From Rhizobium tibeticum (GTDB taxonomy: Bacteria > Pseudomonadota > Alphaproteobacteria > Rhizobiales > Rhizobiaceae), in assembly GCF_900110205.1 (NCBI RefSeq), contig NZ_FOCV01000004.1:186001-250000 (forward strand): a DNA stretch of 64,000 nucleotides, read 5' to 3'. The notes under the pieces were generated by a model, which saw only the letters and a list, made by a program, of their open reading frames with translations, was not told where the DNA came from and did no database searches. Position numbers and translations under genes: made by a program. Within the stretch, counting starts at the first letter, position 1. Every line of letters begins with the position of its first letter. Shown piece after piece: positions 37,009 to 45,033 of the stretch.

Positions 37009-37595
37009 TCTTCATCATCCACGATGTGTTTCAGGCCGGCCCGGAAATAGTCGTAGCCAGTGTAGATCGTCAGAATCGCTGCGATCCAGAGAAGACCGAT
37101 GCCTGTCTTCGTCGTATAAGGGAACACTTCGTCGCCAGCAGGACCAGCGAGCAGGAACGCGATCGCGACCAGCTGCACCGTGGTCTTCCACTTGGCAATC
37201 CGGGTCACAGGCACGCTGACCTTGAGGGCCGCCAGATATTCGCGCAGGCCCGAAACCAGGATCTCGCGGCAGAGAATGGTGATCGCCGCCCAGATGGACC
37301 AGCCGGCAATCGTCTGATCCGCTGCGACCAGCAGCAGAATGGACGCGACCAGCAGCTTGTCGGCGATCGGATCGAGCATCCGGCCGATGTTCGATGTCTG
37401 ATTCCAGATGCGGGCGAGATAGCCGTCGAGAAAGTCGGTAATCGACGCGATAACGAAGATCCACAGCGCCACCCATCGGGCCGTGTTGCTGATCGCCAGC
37501 TTTCCTTCGAGAAAGAAGCACAGCACGATCAGCGGCACTGCCAGAATGCGGCCGTAGGTCAGCAGGTTCGGTATATTGTATGCGCGCGATGCCAT
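37005..37595 (-). CDS. pgsA: CDP-diacylglycerol-glycerol-3-phosphate 3-phosphatidyltransferase PgsA
   Basis: PgsA makes phosphatidylglycerol phosphate at the inner membrane. The 196-residue protein has about five membrane segments and the CDP-alcohol phosphotransferase motif DFLDGYLAR...GRMLDPIADK, with the four conserved Asp. The N-terminus AYNIPNLLTYGRILAVPLI is typical. It is the first gene of the pgsA-moaD-moaE unit, 110 bp after uvrC, which lies on the same strand. Confidence 0.94.
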   Translation of the reverse strand: MASRAYNIPNLLTYGRILAVPLIVLCFFLEGKLAISNTARWVALWIFVIASITDFLDGYLARIWNQTSNIGRMLDPIADKLLVASILLLVAADQTIAGWSIWAAITILCREILVSGLREYLAALKVSVPVTRIAKWKTTVQLVAIAFLLAGPAGDEVFPYTTKTGIGLLWIAAILTIYTGYDYFRAGLKHIVDDEE

Positions 37596-37705
37596 GAAAC
37601 ATATCTCTGAAGTGATGTGCCCGTAGATGACGGCTTTGACCGCAAAGCGTCAACATTCTTTCTGTTTTTTCGCTGCCTTTGCGTGGAATTTGCGACCGTC
37701 TCCAC

Positions 37706-39745
37706 CTATTTCGCGGCGTCGTCGTGAAAATGGTTGTAAACCTGCTTGGCGACGGTCTCCGAAATACCCTCGACGGCCATCAGGTCGGAAAGGGCGGCGC
37801 GGGAGACCGCCTTGGCGGTTCCGAAATGCTGCAGCAGGGCGCGCTTGCGCGACGGCCCGATCCCGCCGATCTCGTCGAGCGGATTCTTGACCATCTCCTT
37901 CTTACGCCGGGCGCGATGCGAGCCGATGGCGAAGCGGTGCGCTTCGTCGCGCATGCGCTGAATGAAATAGAGGACGGGGTCGCGTGGCGGCAAGGTGAAG
38001 CTCTCGCGTCCCGGCGGGAAGAAACGCTCGCGCCCGGCGTCTCTGTCGACGCCTTTGGCCACGCCGATGGCGATCACGCTGTCGGTAATCCCCAAGTCCT
38101 CGAGGATGGCGCGCACGGCCGTCATCTGTCCCTGTCCGCCGTCGATCAGGATCACATCAGGCCAAGCGGGGAAGGGCATATCGGCTGCATCCGCCAGCGA
38201 TGCCGGCTGGCTGCGGTCAGGAATTCCCTCTTCCTTGAGTAGCCGGGAAAAGCGGCGCGTCATCACCTCGCGCATCATGCCGAAGTCGTCGCCCGGCGTG
38301 ATGTCGGTCGATTTGATGTTGAACTTTCGGTACTGGTTCTTCACGAAGCCTTCCGGCCCCGCGACGACCATGCCGCCGACGGCATTGGTGCCCATGATGT
38401 GGGAGTTGTCGTAGATCTCGACGCGCTGGGGCACATAGGGAAGCCCGAACGTCTCCTTGAAACCCTCGAGCAGGCGTGACTGCGAGGCCGTTTCAGCGAG
38501 CTTCCGGCCGTGCGCCTCGCGCGCGTTGGCGATCACGTGCTCGACCAGATCACGCTTCTCTCCGCGCTGTGGCACGAGGATGGACACCTTGTGTCCGGCT
38601 TTTTCGCCGAGCGCGGCCGCAAGCAGTTCGATCTCTTCTATCGTCTCCGAGAGCAGGATCTGCTTCGGCACCGGCTTGTCGTCGTAGAACTGGGCCAGGA
38701 AGGCGTTCATCACCTCGGCAGCCGACAGCTGCGGGTCGGCCTTCGGGAAATAGGCGCGGTTACCCCAGTTCTGTCCGGTGCGGAAGAAGAACACCTGGAT
38801 GCAGGAGATGCCGCCTTCATGATGGATCGCAAAGACATCCGCCTCTTCCACGCCTGCCGGATTGATGCCCTGGTGGCTGGAAACATGCGAGAGCGAGGCC
38901 AAACGGTCGCGATAGACGGCGGCGCGTTCGAAGTCGAGATCGTCCGCCGCGAGGTTCATCGCCTCCGCCATATGTTCCTTGACCTTCTGGCTCTTGCCGG
39001 AAAGGAAGTCCTTGGCCTCCTGAACGAGCTCGGCGTATCCCTCGTCGCTGACCTCATGCGTGCACGGGCCGGAACAACGCTTGATCTGATAGAGAAGACA
39101 GGGGCGGGTGCGTGTTTCGAAGACGCTGTCGGTACAGGTCCGAATGAGGAAGGCGCGCTGCAGCGAGTTGATCGTACGTCCCACGGCGCCGGCTGACGCA
39201 AAGGGCCCAAAATAGTCGCCCTTGCGGGCACGGGCGCCACGGTGCTTGAAGATCGCCGGGGCGCGATGATCACCCGTGATCAGGATGTAGGGAAACGACT
39301 TGTCGTCGCGCAGCAGCACATTAAAGCGTGGCCGCAAACGTTTGATCAGATTCGCTTCCAAGAGCAGCGCTTCGGTCTCGGTGCGCGTCGTCACGAACTC
39401 CATGTTCGCCGTCAGTCGCACCATCTGGGCGATGCGGTTCGAGTGCACGCGGCCGAGCGCGTAGTTGCTAACGCGCTTCTTGAGGCTGCGGGCCTTGCCG
39501 ACGTAAAGAACGTCGCCGGCCTCGTTGAACATGCGGTAGACGCCCGGGCTGTTCGGCAGCCGTTTGACGAATTCGGCAATCAGTTCGGCACCGGCGAGGC
39601 CGGTTTCGTTGACCCCGCCTTCATTCCAATCGATCGCAGCCGAAATCGGCGCAGCGGAGGCCTCACTCTCCACGTCGATATCGTCGTCGTTTTCGTCCGT
39701 TTCGTCGTAAAGAACGCCGCCGTCGGGCAGCTTTCTTGAATTCAT
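37706..39745 (-). CDS. uvrC: Excinuclease ABC subunit C (UvrC)
   Basis: UvrC makes both incisions in nucleotide excision repair. The 679-residue protein has the GIY-YIG domain ([26 protein letters not shown], about residues 57-82), a UVR motif region and the RNase H-like endonuclease. A helix-hairpin-helix pair lies at the C-terminus ([17 protein letters not shown]). An acidic N-terminal extension of about 45 residues ([14 protein letters not shown]) precedes it. The ATG ending at 39745 overlaps the SDR stop as ATGA, with GGAGA upstream; a much longer open frame continues into the SDR gene but is only its shadow. Confidence 0.96.
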   Translation of the reverse strand: MNSRKLPDGGVLYDETDENDDDIDVESEASAAPISAAIDWNEGGVNETGLAGAELIAEFVKRLPNSPGVYRMFNEAGDVLYVGKARSLKKRVSNYALGRVHSNRIAQMVRLTANMEFVTTRTETEALLLEANLIKRLRPRFNVLLRDDKSFPYILITGDHRAPAIFKHRGARARKGDYFGPFASAGAVGRTINSLQRAFLIRTCTDSVFETRTRPCLLYQIKRCSGPCTHEVSDEGYAELVQEAKDFLSGKSQKVKEHMAEAMNLAADDLDFERAAVYRDRLASLSHVSSHQGINPAGVEEADVFAIHHEGGISCIQVFFFRTGQNWGNRAYFPKADPQLSAAEVMNAFLAQFYDDKPVPKQILLSETIEEIELLAAALGEKAGHKVSILVPQRGEKRDLVEHVIANAREAHGRKLAETASQSRLLEGFKETFGLPYVPQRVEIYDNSHIMGTNAVGGMVVAGPEGFVKNQYRKFNIKSTDITPGDDFGMMREVMTRRFSRLLKEEGIPDRSQPASLADAADMPFPAWPDVILIDGGQGQMTAVRAILEDLGITDSVIAIGVAKGVDRDAGRERFFPPGRESFTLPPRDPVLYFIQRMRDEAHRFAIGSHRARRKKEMVKNPLDEIGGIGPSRKRALLQHFGTAKAVSRAALSDLMAVEGISETVAKQVYNHFHDDAAK

Positions 39746-40515
39746 TCCATAATCTCCGCCACATCGGGCGTCTGCCAGGCAAGATGCTGGCCGCCGTCGA
39801 GAGCAATCATTTGACCGGTGATCGAGGGCATTTCGTAGAGGAAGCGAATTGTTTTGCCGAATTCCTCGAGCTTTGGCCCTTGCTTGAGGATAAGCGCGGA
39901 AACCTGCGCTTGGAAGTCTTCTTGCGACTGCCGCTCGCTCGGCATCGAGGGACCGGGGCCGATGGCGTTGACGCGAATGCGCGGCGCGAGCGCCTGCGCC
40001 ATGGTTTGTGTCGCCGTCCACAGGGCCGATTTTGATAATGTATAGGAATAGAAGCTCGGTCGTAGCGCCCAGACGCGCTGGTCGATGACGTTGACGACCA
40101 GCCCGTACGTCTCTTCGGGCAGTTGCGCCGCAAAGTTCGCCGAGAGAATCGAGGGCGCTCGGACATGGACGGCGAAATGCTCGTCCCAGGCCTTGGCATC
40201 GATATGGCGGACGGAATCTTCGTGGAAAACGGAGGCGTTATTGACGAGCAGATCGATCGGTCCAAGCGTCTCTGAGACCTTCCTTATCAGATCGCTTGTC
40301 TCGTCAATTTTCTCGAGGTCAGCTTGCACGGCGACCGCCCGAGAACCGCTTCGCCGCAGTTCCGCCGCGAAATTCTCGGCTGCCTCAATCGAACGACTGG
40401 CGTGGATCGCGACCGAAAAGCCATTCGCGGCCAGATCCTCGACTATCGCCCTGCCTATTCTTTTGGCCGCCCCGGTCACGAGTGCCGTCCGAAGTCTTTT
40501 CTCGTTCAAAATCAT
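39742..40515 (-). CDS. Short-chain dehydrogenase, pteridine reductase/FolM-like
   Basis: The 257-residue SDR carries [11 protein letters not shown], where the Arg-containing glycine motif is characteristic of pteridine/dihydrofolate reductases and FolM. NNASVF and the catalytic YTLSK (Tyr-x3-Lys) follow, then [16 protein letters not shown]. It may reduce dihydromonapterin or dihydrofolate; this is an inference from the motif. It is translationally coupled to uvrC (ATGA overlap), an arrangement that suggests shared expression rather than shared chemistry. Confidence 0.8.
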   Translation of the reverse strand: MILNEKRLRTALVTGAAKRIGRAIVEDLAANGFSVAIHASRSIEAAENFAAELRRSGSRAVAVQADLEKIDETSDLIRKVSETLGPIDLLVNNASVFHEDSVRHIDAKAWDEHFAVHVRAPSILSANFAAQLPEETYGLVVNVIDQRVWALRPSFYSYTLSKSALWTATQTMAQALAPRIRVNAIGPGPSMPSERQSQEDFQAQVSALILKQGPKLEEFGKTIRFLYEMPSITGQMIALDGGQHLAWQTPDVAEIME

Positions 40516-40871
40516 GCCTTTTCGCCGCGAAACTCTGTTCGCTGCTTATATAGGCTGCAGCGAAGGGCAGATAAATAGGCGTTTTGATTGCGATGCTGTG
40601 GGAATTATTGTATGTATTATTTAAGAATATATTTTCCTTAAATAAGTATCCATGATTTAACCATTCGTTATGGTTAACAAATATTCTGTTGCGGCAAAGC
40701 AACATCGAATTTCAGCCATTCAGGCGCCACAATCAAATCACAATTTGGCTCTTTCAAATCCTCAATTGGGCATCAATTTCCGTTCCGAACCGCAAGGGAC
40801 ATTTGTAATAGCCCGCGAATGCTTCGCTATAAGACAGTTGACGAAGGACGCGGGTCTGAAAGGAGACGAGT
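40516..40871. other. AT-rich divergent regulatory region upstream of the RopB-like gene
   Basis: These 356 bp carry no supported gene. They are clearly richer in A+T than the surroundings and contain two perfect dyads, TTATTTAAG/CTTAAATAA (40617-40625 and 40637-40645) and TTAACCAT/ATGGTTAA (40657-40664 and 40670-40677). The porin promoter should lie in the right half; GAAAGGAG sits just before its ATG. Confidence 0.55.
40617..40677. promoter_or_regulatory. Two adjacent perfect AT-rich dyads
   Basis: TTATTTAAG (40617-40625) and CTTAAATAA (40637-40645) are separated by 11 nt; TTAACCAT (40657-40664) and ATGGTTAA (40670-40677) by 5 nt. TTAACCAT resembles the half-site attributed to the alphaproteobacterial cell-cycle regulator CtrA, so a pair of CtrA half-sites in opposite orientation is one reading. 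Regulators such as MucR or RosR that bind AT-rich DNA are another. Confidence 0.5.
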
Positions 40872-41507
40872 ATGCGTACATTTATTGCTAGCCTGTTGGT
40901 TTCGACCGTTGCCCTTGGCGGGTTTTCCGCCGCTTATGCAGCTGATGCCGTTGACCAGATCCCGGAAGCTCCGGTTGCACAGAATGAACCGGTAACGCCG
41001 GCAGGCAACTGGCAGGGCTTCTACCTCGGTGGCGCCGGCACCTACAACCTCGGTGGCTTCGGCGACAAGTACAACGCTCGTGCTCTCGGCGGTCAGATCT
41101 ATTCCGGTTACAACTGGCAGGCTGGCCAGATCGTTTACGGTGCCGAAGCCGACATCGGCTATTCCGGTGCTGACGGCGCCGCTGGCGGCGGCGAGGGCAA
41201 GAACGAAGTCAACGGCTCGATTCGCGGCCGTATCGGCTACGATCTGAACCCGTTCCTGCTGTATGGTACGGCCGGTCTTGCCGCCACCAAGAACAAGTTC
41301 AGCAACGCCGCCGGCTCTGACACCGACACGTCGCTCGGTTACACGGTTGGCGCGGGTGCAGAAACCTTCGTGACCAACAACATCACGGCACGTGTCGAGT
41401 ACCGTTACACCAACTACGCTGACAGCGACTTCAACGTCGGTGGCGCGAACATTTCGCGCGGTTACGACGAACACAGCGTCAAGGTCGGTATCGGCGTCAA
41501 GTTCTAA
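40872..41507 (+). CDS. Outer membrane beta-barrel protein, RopB/Omp25 type
   Basis: The 211-residue protein has a clear signal peptide (MRTFIASLLVSTVALGGF, cut after AYA near residue 23), a short acidic linker and an eight-stranded barrel. The barrel contains GFYLGGAGTYNLGGF, alternating aromatic strands, NNITARVEYRYTNYA, and ends in Phe (VKVGIGVKF), the usual barrel assembly signal. It resembles the RopB proteins of Rhizobium and Omp25 of Brucella. Codon use is highly regular, as in strongly expressed genes. A strong terminator follows. Confidence 0.87.
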   Translation: MRTFIASLLVSTVALGGFSAAYAADAVDQIPEAPVAQNEPVTPAGNWQGFYLGGAGTYNLGGFGDKYNARALGGQIYSGYNWQAGQIVYGAEADIGYSGADGAAGGGEGKNEVNGSIRGRIGYDLNPFLLYGTAGLAATKNKFSNAAGSDTDTSLGYTVGAGAETFVTNNITARVEYRYTNYADSDFNVGGANISRGYDEHSVKVGIGVKF

Positions 41508-41525
41508 GCCGAACATCGAAATACG

Positions 41526-41556
41526 AAAAGCCGGGCTCTCTAGCCCGGCTTTTTTT
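41526..41556 (+). terminator. Rho-independent terminator of the RopB-like gene
   Basis: AAAAGCCGGGCT (41526-41537) pairs perfectly with AGCCCGGCTTTT (41542-41553) over a CTCT loop, followed by more T. It lies 18 bp past the stop codon. Confidence 0.93.
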
Positions 41557-41573
41557 GTTTGTCAGATGAACCC

Positions 41574-42416
41574 TCAAGCGTCCTGCTTTGGGAAGTCAGT
41601 CGAAGCTGCAAGCTCACGCCATGCGGCGAGTTCCTTCGCGACATGTTCGTTCTTCGCTTCGATCACCGCCACGGTATCGCTGCCGAACGGCATGCGCAGC
41701 GGCGGGTTTTGCGAATGCGCCAGTGTGACCATTGCCTTCGCAAGGCGAGCAGGGTCGCCGGGCTGCTGGTGGTTATGACCGGCAGCGAATTCGCGCATCG
41801 CGCCGACAGGCGTTTCCTGGTAGTCAGCGATCGAACTCGGGCTGACGGCGAGAGAGCTCTCGTCCAGGAAGTCGGTGCGGAAGAAGCCGGGCTCGACGAT
41901 CGTCACCTTGATGCCCAGCGGGGCCACTTCGGCGGCCAGCGCCTCAGACAGGCCCTCGACTGCGAACTTGGTCGAGCAATAGACCCCCCAGCCGGCATGG
42001 GACTCGTAGCCGCCGATGGACGAGATGTTGAGCACGTGCCCAAAGCGCTGGCGACGCATGTGCGGCAGCACCGCGCGGGTAACCTTCAAGAGGCCAAACA
42101 CGTTCGTTGCGTAGAGCCTCTCGATCTCTTCCGTGGTCGCTTCTTCCACGGCACCACGCAGGCCGAAGCCGGCATTGTTGAGCAGCACGTCGATCCGGCC
42201 GAAGCGCTTGACGGCCGCTTCCGCTGCCTTGTGCGCAGAGGCTTCATCGGTCACATCCAATGATACGGCGAGCAGATTGCGATGATTGCCGAACTTCTCC
42301 TCAAGGCCCCTCGGGTTGCGCGCCGTCGCGACGACGGCGTCGCCGGCATCGAGGGCCTCTTGGGCGATGAGGGCGCCGAAACCACGCGATGCCCCTGTGA
42401 TGAACCAAACACGCAT
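41574..42416 (-). CDS. Short-chain dehydrogenase/reductase of unknown substrate
   Basis: The 280-residue classical SDR has TGASRGFGALIA, NNAGFG, ISSIGG and the catalytic YCSTK. The long C-terminal part (ADYQETPVGAMREFAAGHNHQQPGDPARLAKAM) is typical of the oxidoreductases that accompany LysR regulators. The ATG ending at 42416 has GGAG 7 bp upstream; a 30-residue extension is not SDR-like. It is divergent from a LysR regulator, which probably controls it. Confidence 0.85.
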   Translation of the reverse strand: MRVWFITGASRGFGALIAQEALDAGDAVVATARNPRGLEEKFGNHRNLLAVSLDVTDEASAHKAAEAAVKRFGRIDVLLNNAGFGLRGAVEEATTEEIERLYATNVFGLLKVTRAVLPHMRRQRFGHVLNISSIGGYESHAGWGVYCSTKFAVEGLSEALAAEVAPLGIKVTIVEPGFFRTDFLDESSLAVSPSSIADYQETPVGAMREFAAGHNHQQPGDPARLAKAMVTLAHSQNPPLRMPFGSDTVAVIEAKNEHVAKELAAWRELAASTDFPKQDA

Positions 42417-42529
42417 GACGATCTCCTTTGTCCGTTGCGCTGCGATTTGCCTACGGAGTGAAGGTAGCGTATTGGCATAGTTGAGAGAATCTACGCTGTG
42501 TTTCATGGCTTACTGAGAAAAGTTCATCA

Positions 42530-43435
42530 ATGAAGCGTGTGCGCTCCACCGATCTGGCGATCTTCCTTGCGATCGCACATCACCGAAGCTTCCGGAAGGC
42601 ATCCGTCGAACTGGGTGTTACAGCCTCCGCCCTCAGCCATGCATTGAGGGCGATCGAAGAGCGGCTGGAGGTTCGCCTGGTCAACCGGACGACCCGCGGG
42701 GTGGCCTTGACCGAGGCCGGCGAGCGGCTGTTCGACCGCATCCGCCCGGCATTCCTCGACATCGACGCGGCACTTGAAGACCTCAACAGCTTTCGCGGCC
42801 AACCGTATGGCAAGCTGCGCATCAATGCGGCGCGAGCTTCCACCAAGCTTGTTCTGTTGCCCATCGTTTCCCGCTTCCTGAAGGCCTATCCCTCCGTCGA
42901 GGTCGAGATCGTCATCGACGACGCGCTCGTCGACACGGTGTCATCGGGTTTCGACGCCGGTGTAAGGTTTGGTGAAAGCGTAGCCGCCGATATGATCGCC
43001 GTGCGTATCGGTCCGCGCCATCGTTTCGCGGTGGTTGCTGCGCCAAGCTATTTCGAGAACAGGGCCAAGCCGGTGACGCCACGTGACCTGCGCGATCACG
43101 AATGCATACGCTACCGCTTTGCCGGAGGCGCGTTCTATCGATGGGAGTTCGAACGCGGCGGGATCGAACTGGAGATCGAGGTTGCAGGCCCTCTGACGTT
43201 GGGCGATCAGGACATCATCCTAGATGCCGTGCTGCACGGTTGCGGTCTCGGATATCTTTTCGAGGAGCAGGTCCAAAGTGCGGTGGCCGATGGCAGGCTG
43301 ATACGCGTGCTGGAAGACTGGTGCCCCTTCTATCCGGGCTTCTTCCTCTATTATCCGAGCCGCCGGCAGTTGCCGACGGCGCTGCGCGCCTTCGTGGATT
43401 TCGTGAAGGTCGACAGAGCCCCGCCTCAGGTTTGA
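42530..43435 (+). CDS. LysR-family transcriptional regulator
   Basis: The 301-residue protein has the LysR helix-turn-helix (FLAIAHHRSFRKASVELGVTASALSHALRAIEERL, about residues 11-45), a linker helix and a two-lobed effector domain from about 90. The 113-bp gap to the divergent SDR gene is the probable binding site; AGCGTA/TACGCT (42466-42471 and 42492-42497) is one partial dyad there. The ligand is unknown. Its 3' end overlaps the convergent GST gene by 10 bp. Confidence 0.9.
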   Translation: MKRVRSTDLAIFLAIAHHRSFRKASVELGVTASALSHALRAIEERLEVRLVNRTTRGVALTEAGERLFDRIRPAFLDIDAALEDLNSFRGQPYGKLRINAARASTKLVLLPIVSRFLKAYPSVEVEIVIDDALVDTVSSGFDAGVRFGESVAADMIAVRIGPRHRFAVVAAPSYFENRAKPVTPRDLRDHECIRYRFAGGAFYRWEFERGGIELEIEVAGPLTLGDQDIILDAVLHGCGLGYLFEEQVQSAVADGRLIRVLEDWCPFYPGFFLYYPSRRQLPTALRAFVDFVKVDRAPPQV

Positions 43436-44022
43436 GGTTTCAATTCTTTGTAGGCGGCGAATTTCTTTTCGAATTCGCGGCACCAGCCGATGAGTTCTGG
43501 ATGGTCGGTTTCCCACTGTCCCTTGAAACGCAGGTCGAGGTAACCGAGCGTCGCTGCGAGCGCGAAGTGGCCGCCGTGCAGCCGCTTGCCGATGTTCGGC
43601 AGGTGCACGCTGAGATGGTTCAGGCCGCTGACTGCCTTCTTCCACTGGCGGTCGATCCAGGGTTGGTGCACCTTTTCTTCGTCACGGAAGCGTCGCTCGT
43701 AGACGATTGCCAGCAGGCAATCGCAAATGCCGTCGCATAGCGCCTCGAGGATTTCCGCCTCCGTCCGTTTGCCGTTCTTGGAGGGGTAGAGCTTCTTGCC
43801 TTTCAGCCGGTGGAAATAGTGCATGATGGCGACGCTGTCGAAGATCGACAGCCCGTCGTCGGTCAGCAGCGTCGGGATTTTGCCGAGCGGATTGTTATCG
43901 ACCAGGAGTGCCGGACCGGCGTTGGTATCCACCCGGATTTCAACGGCATCGAGTTCTAGGTAGCGCGCGGCCATGCGTACCTTGCTGGAATAGGGAGACG
44001 TCGGTGCGCAAAGGATCTTCAT
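43426..44022 (-). CDS. Glutathione S-transferase family protein
   Basis: The 198-residue protein starts MKILCAPTSPYSSKVRMAARYLELD, a thioredoxin-fold start with a Ser/Cys-containing active-site loop. It has NPLGKIPTLLTDDG (cis-Pro and glutathione-binding region), the SxxI motif and an all-helical C-terminal domain. The role (detoxification or another glutathione reaction) cannot be told. The ATG ending at 44022 fits the family start; an upstream extension of 17 residues is unlikely. Confidence 0.86.
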   Translation of the reverse strand: MKILCAPTSPYSSKVRMAARYLELDAVEIRVDTNAGPALLVDNNPLGKIPTLLTDDGLSIFDSVAIMHYFHRLKGKKLYPSKNGKRTEAEILEALCDGICDCLLAIVYERRFRDEEKVHQPWIDRQWKKAVSGLNHLSVHLPNIGKRLHGGHFALAATLGYLDLRFKGQWETDHPELIGWCREFEKKFAAYKELKPQT

Positions 44023-44080
44023 GGTCGCTTTTCCATATGGTGATGTTTCGGCGCGACTATTTCGCGCCGGCAAGAGTCGG

Positions 44081-44950
44081 TCAACCGTCCTTTGCCGCCT
44101 TGCTCTCGCCGCGTAGCCAGAGCGCGCGATGCGAGGCGTATCGGTCCTGTGCGAGGTGGTCCTTGAGCGCAGGAAGCAACACGTGCAGTTCGTCCTTCAG
44201 CGTAAACGGCGGATTGACGACGATCAGTCCGGAGCCGGTCAGCCCTGTGATGCCGCGGTCGCTGCGCACGCTGAGTTCGGCGCAGAGCATCTTCGAAATA
44301 TCGAGGGCCTGTAGTGCCTCATGGAATTCCTTGATCGGCGCGCCCTTCTTCAGCGGATACCAAAGGCAATAGGTGCCGCCGGGGAAACGGCGGTATGCCT
44401 TCGCCAAGCCATCCACCAGCCGTTCGTATTCGCCGTCCTCCTCGAAAGGCGGATCGACGAGAACGATGCCGCGCTTTTCCTTCGGCGGCAGATGCGCGCC
44501 GAGCGACAGCCAGCCGTCAAGCTCGGTGATGCGTGCATGATGATCGCCCTCGAAGAGCCGATGCAGCCGTGCGAAATCCTCGGGATGCAGTTCCATGGCG
44601 GAAAGCCTGTCCTGCGGGCGAAACAGCATGCGCGAAAGCTTCGGAGAGCCAGGATAAAAGCGGATGCCGTCCTCCGGGTTCAACTCGCGGACGGCGGAAA
44701 GGTAAGGCTCCAGCAGTTCCGCGACCTGCGGAGCGAGGTCGGCTTCCAGCAGCTTACCGATGCCGTCGCGCCATTCGCCGGTCTTTTGGGCCTCCTCGGA
44801 GGACAAATCGTAAAGCCCTATACCCGCATGGGTATCAAGCACGCGAAAGGCCGCGTCCTTTTTCTGAAGGTAGCGGATCAGCCGCGCCAGAACGGCGTGT
44901 TTGAGCACATCGGCAAAATTGCCCGCGTGGTAGATGTGGCGGTAGTTCAT
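44081..44950 (-). CDS. rlmJ: 23S rRNA (adenine2030-N6)-methyltransferase RlmJ
   Basis: The 289-residue protein begins MNYRHIYHAGNFADVLKHAVLARLI, the hallmark start of RlmJ. LDTHAGIGLYDL is the SAM-binding motif, LVDPPFEEDGEY the catalytic DPP(Y/F) motif and NPPFTLKDEL lies near the end. It methylates A2030 of 23S rRNA. It is divergent from the molybdopterin oxidoreductase gene; the 83-bp gap between them holds both promoters. Confidence 0.95.
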   Translation of the reverse strand: MNYRHIYHAGNFADVLKHAVLARLIRYLQKKDAAFRVLDTHAGIGLYDLSSEEAQKTGEWRDGIGKLLEADLAPQVAELLEPYLSAVRELNPEDGIRFYPGSPKLSRMLFRPQDRLSAMELHPEDFARLHRLFEGDHHARITELDGWLSLGAHLPPKEKRGIVLVDPPFEEDGEYERLVDGLAKAYRRFPGGTYCLWYPLKKGAPIKEFHEALQALDISKMLCAELSVRSDRGITGLTGSGLIVVNPPFTLKDELHVLLPALKDHLAQDRYASHRALWLRGESKAAKDG

Positions 44951-45033
44951 TTTCGCTGATGCCCGTGATGAATTCGCCTGATCGGCGTCATTTGTGGCTT
45001 TTGGCCGGTTGCCGGTTCGAATATAGAAAACCT

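Noticed and set aside
39746..40021. N-terminal extension of uvrC by 92 codons
   Set aside because: The extension is the SDR gene read in another frame; the ATG at 39745 has a ribosome site and overlaps the SDR stop as ATGA.
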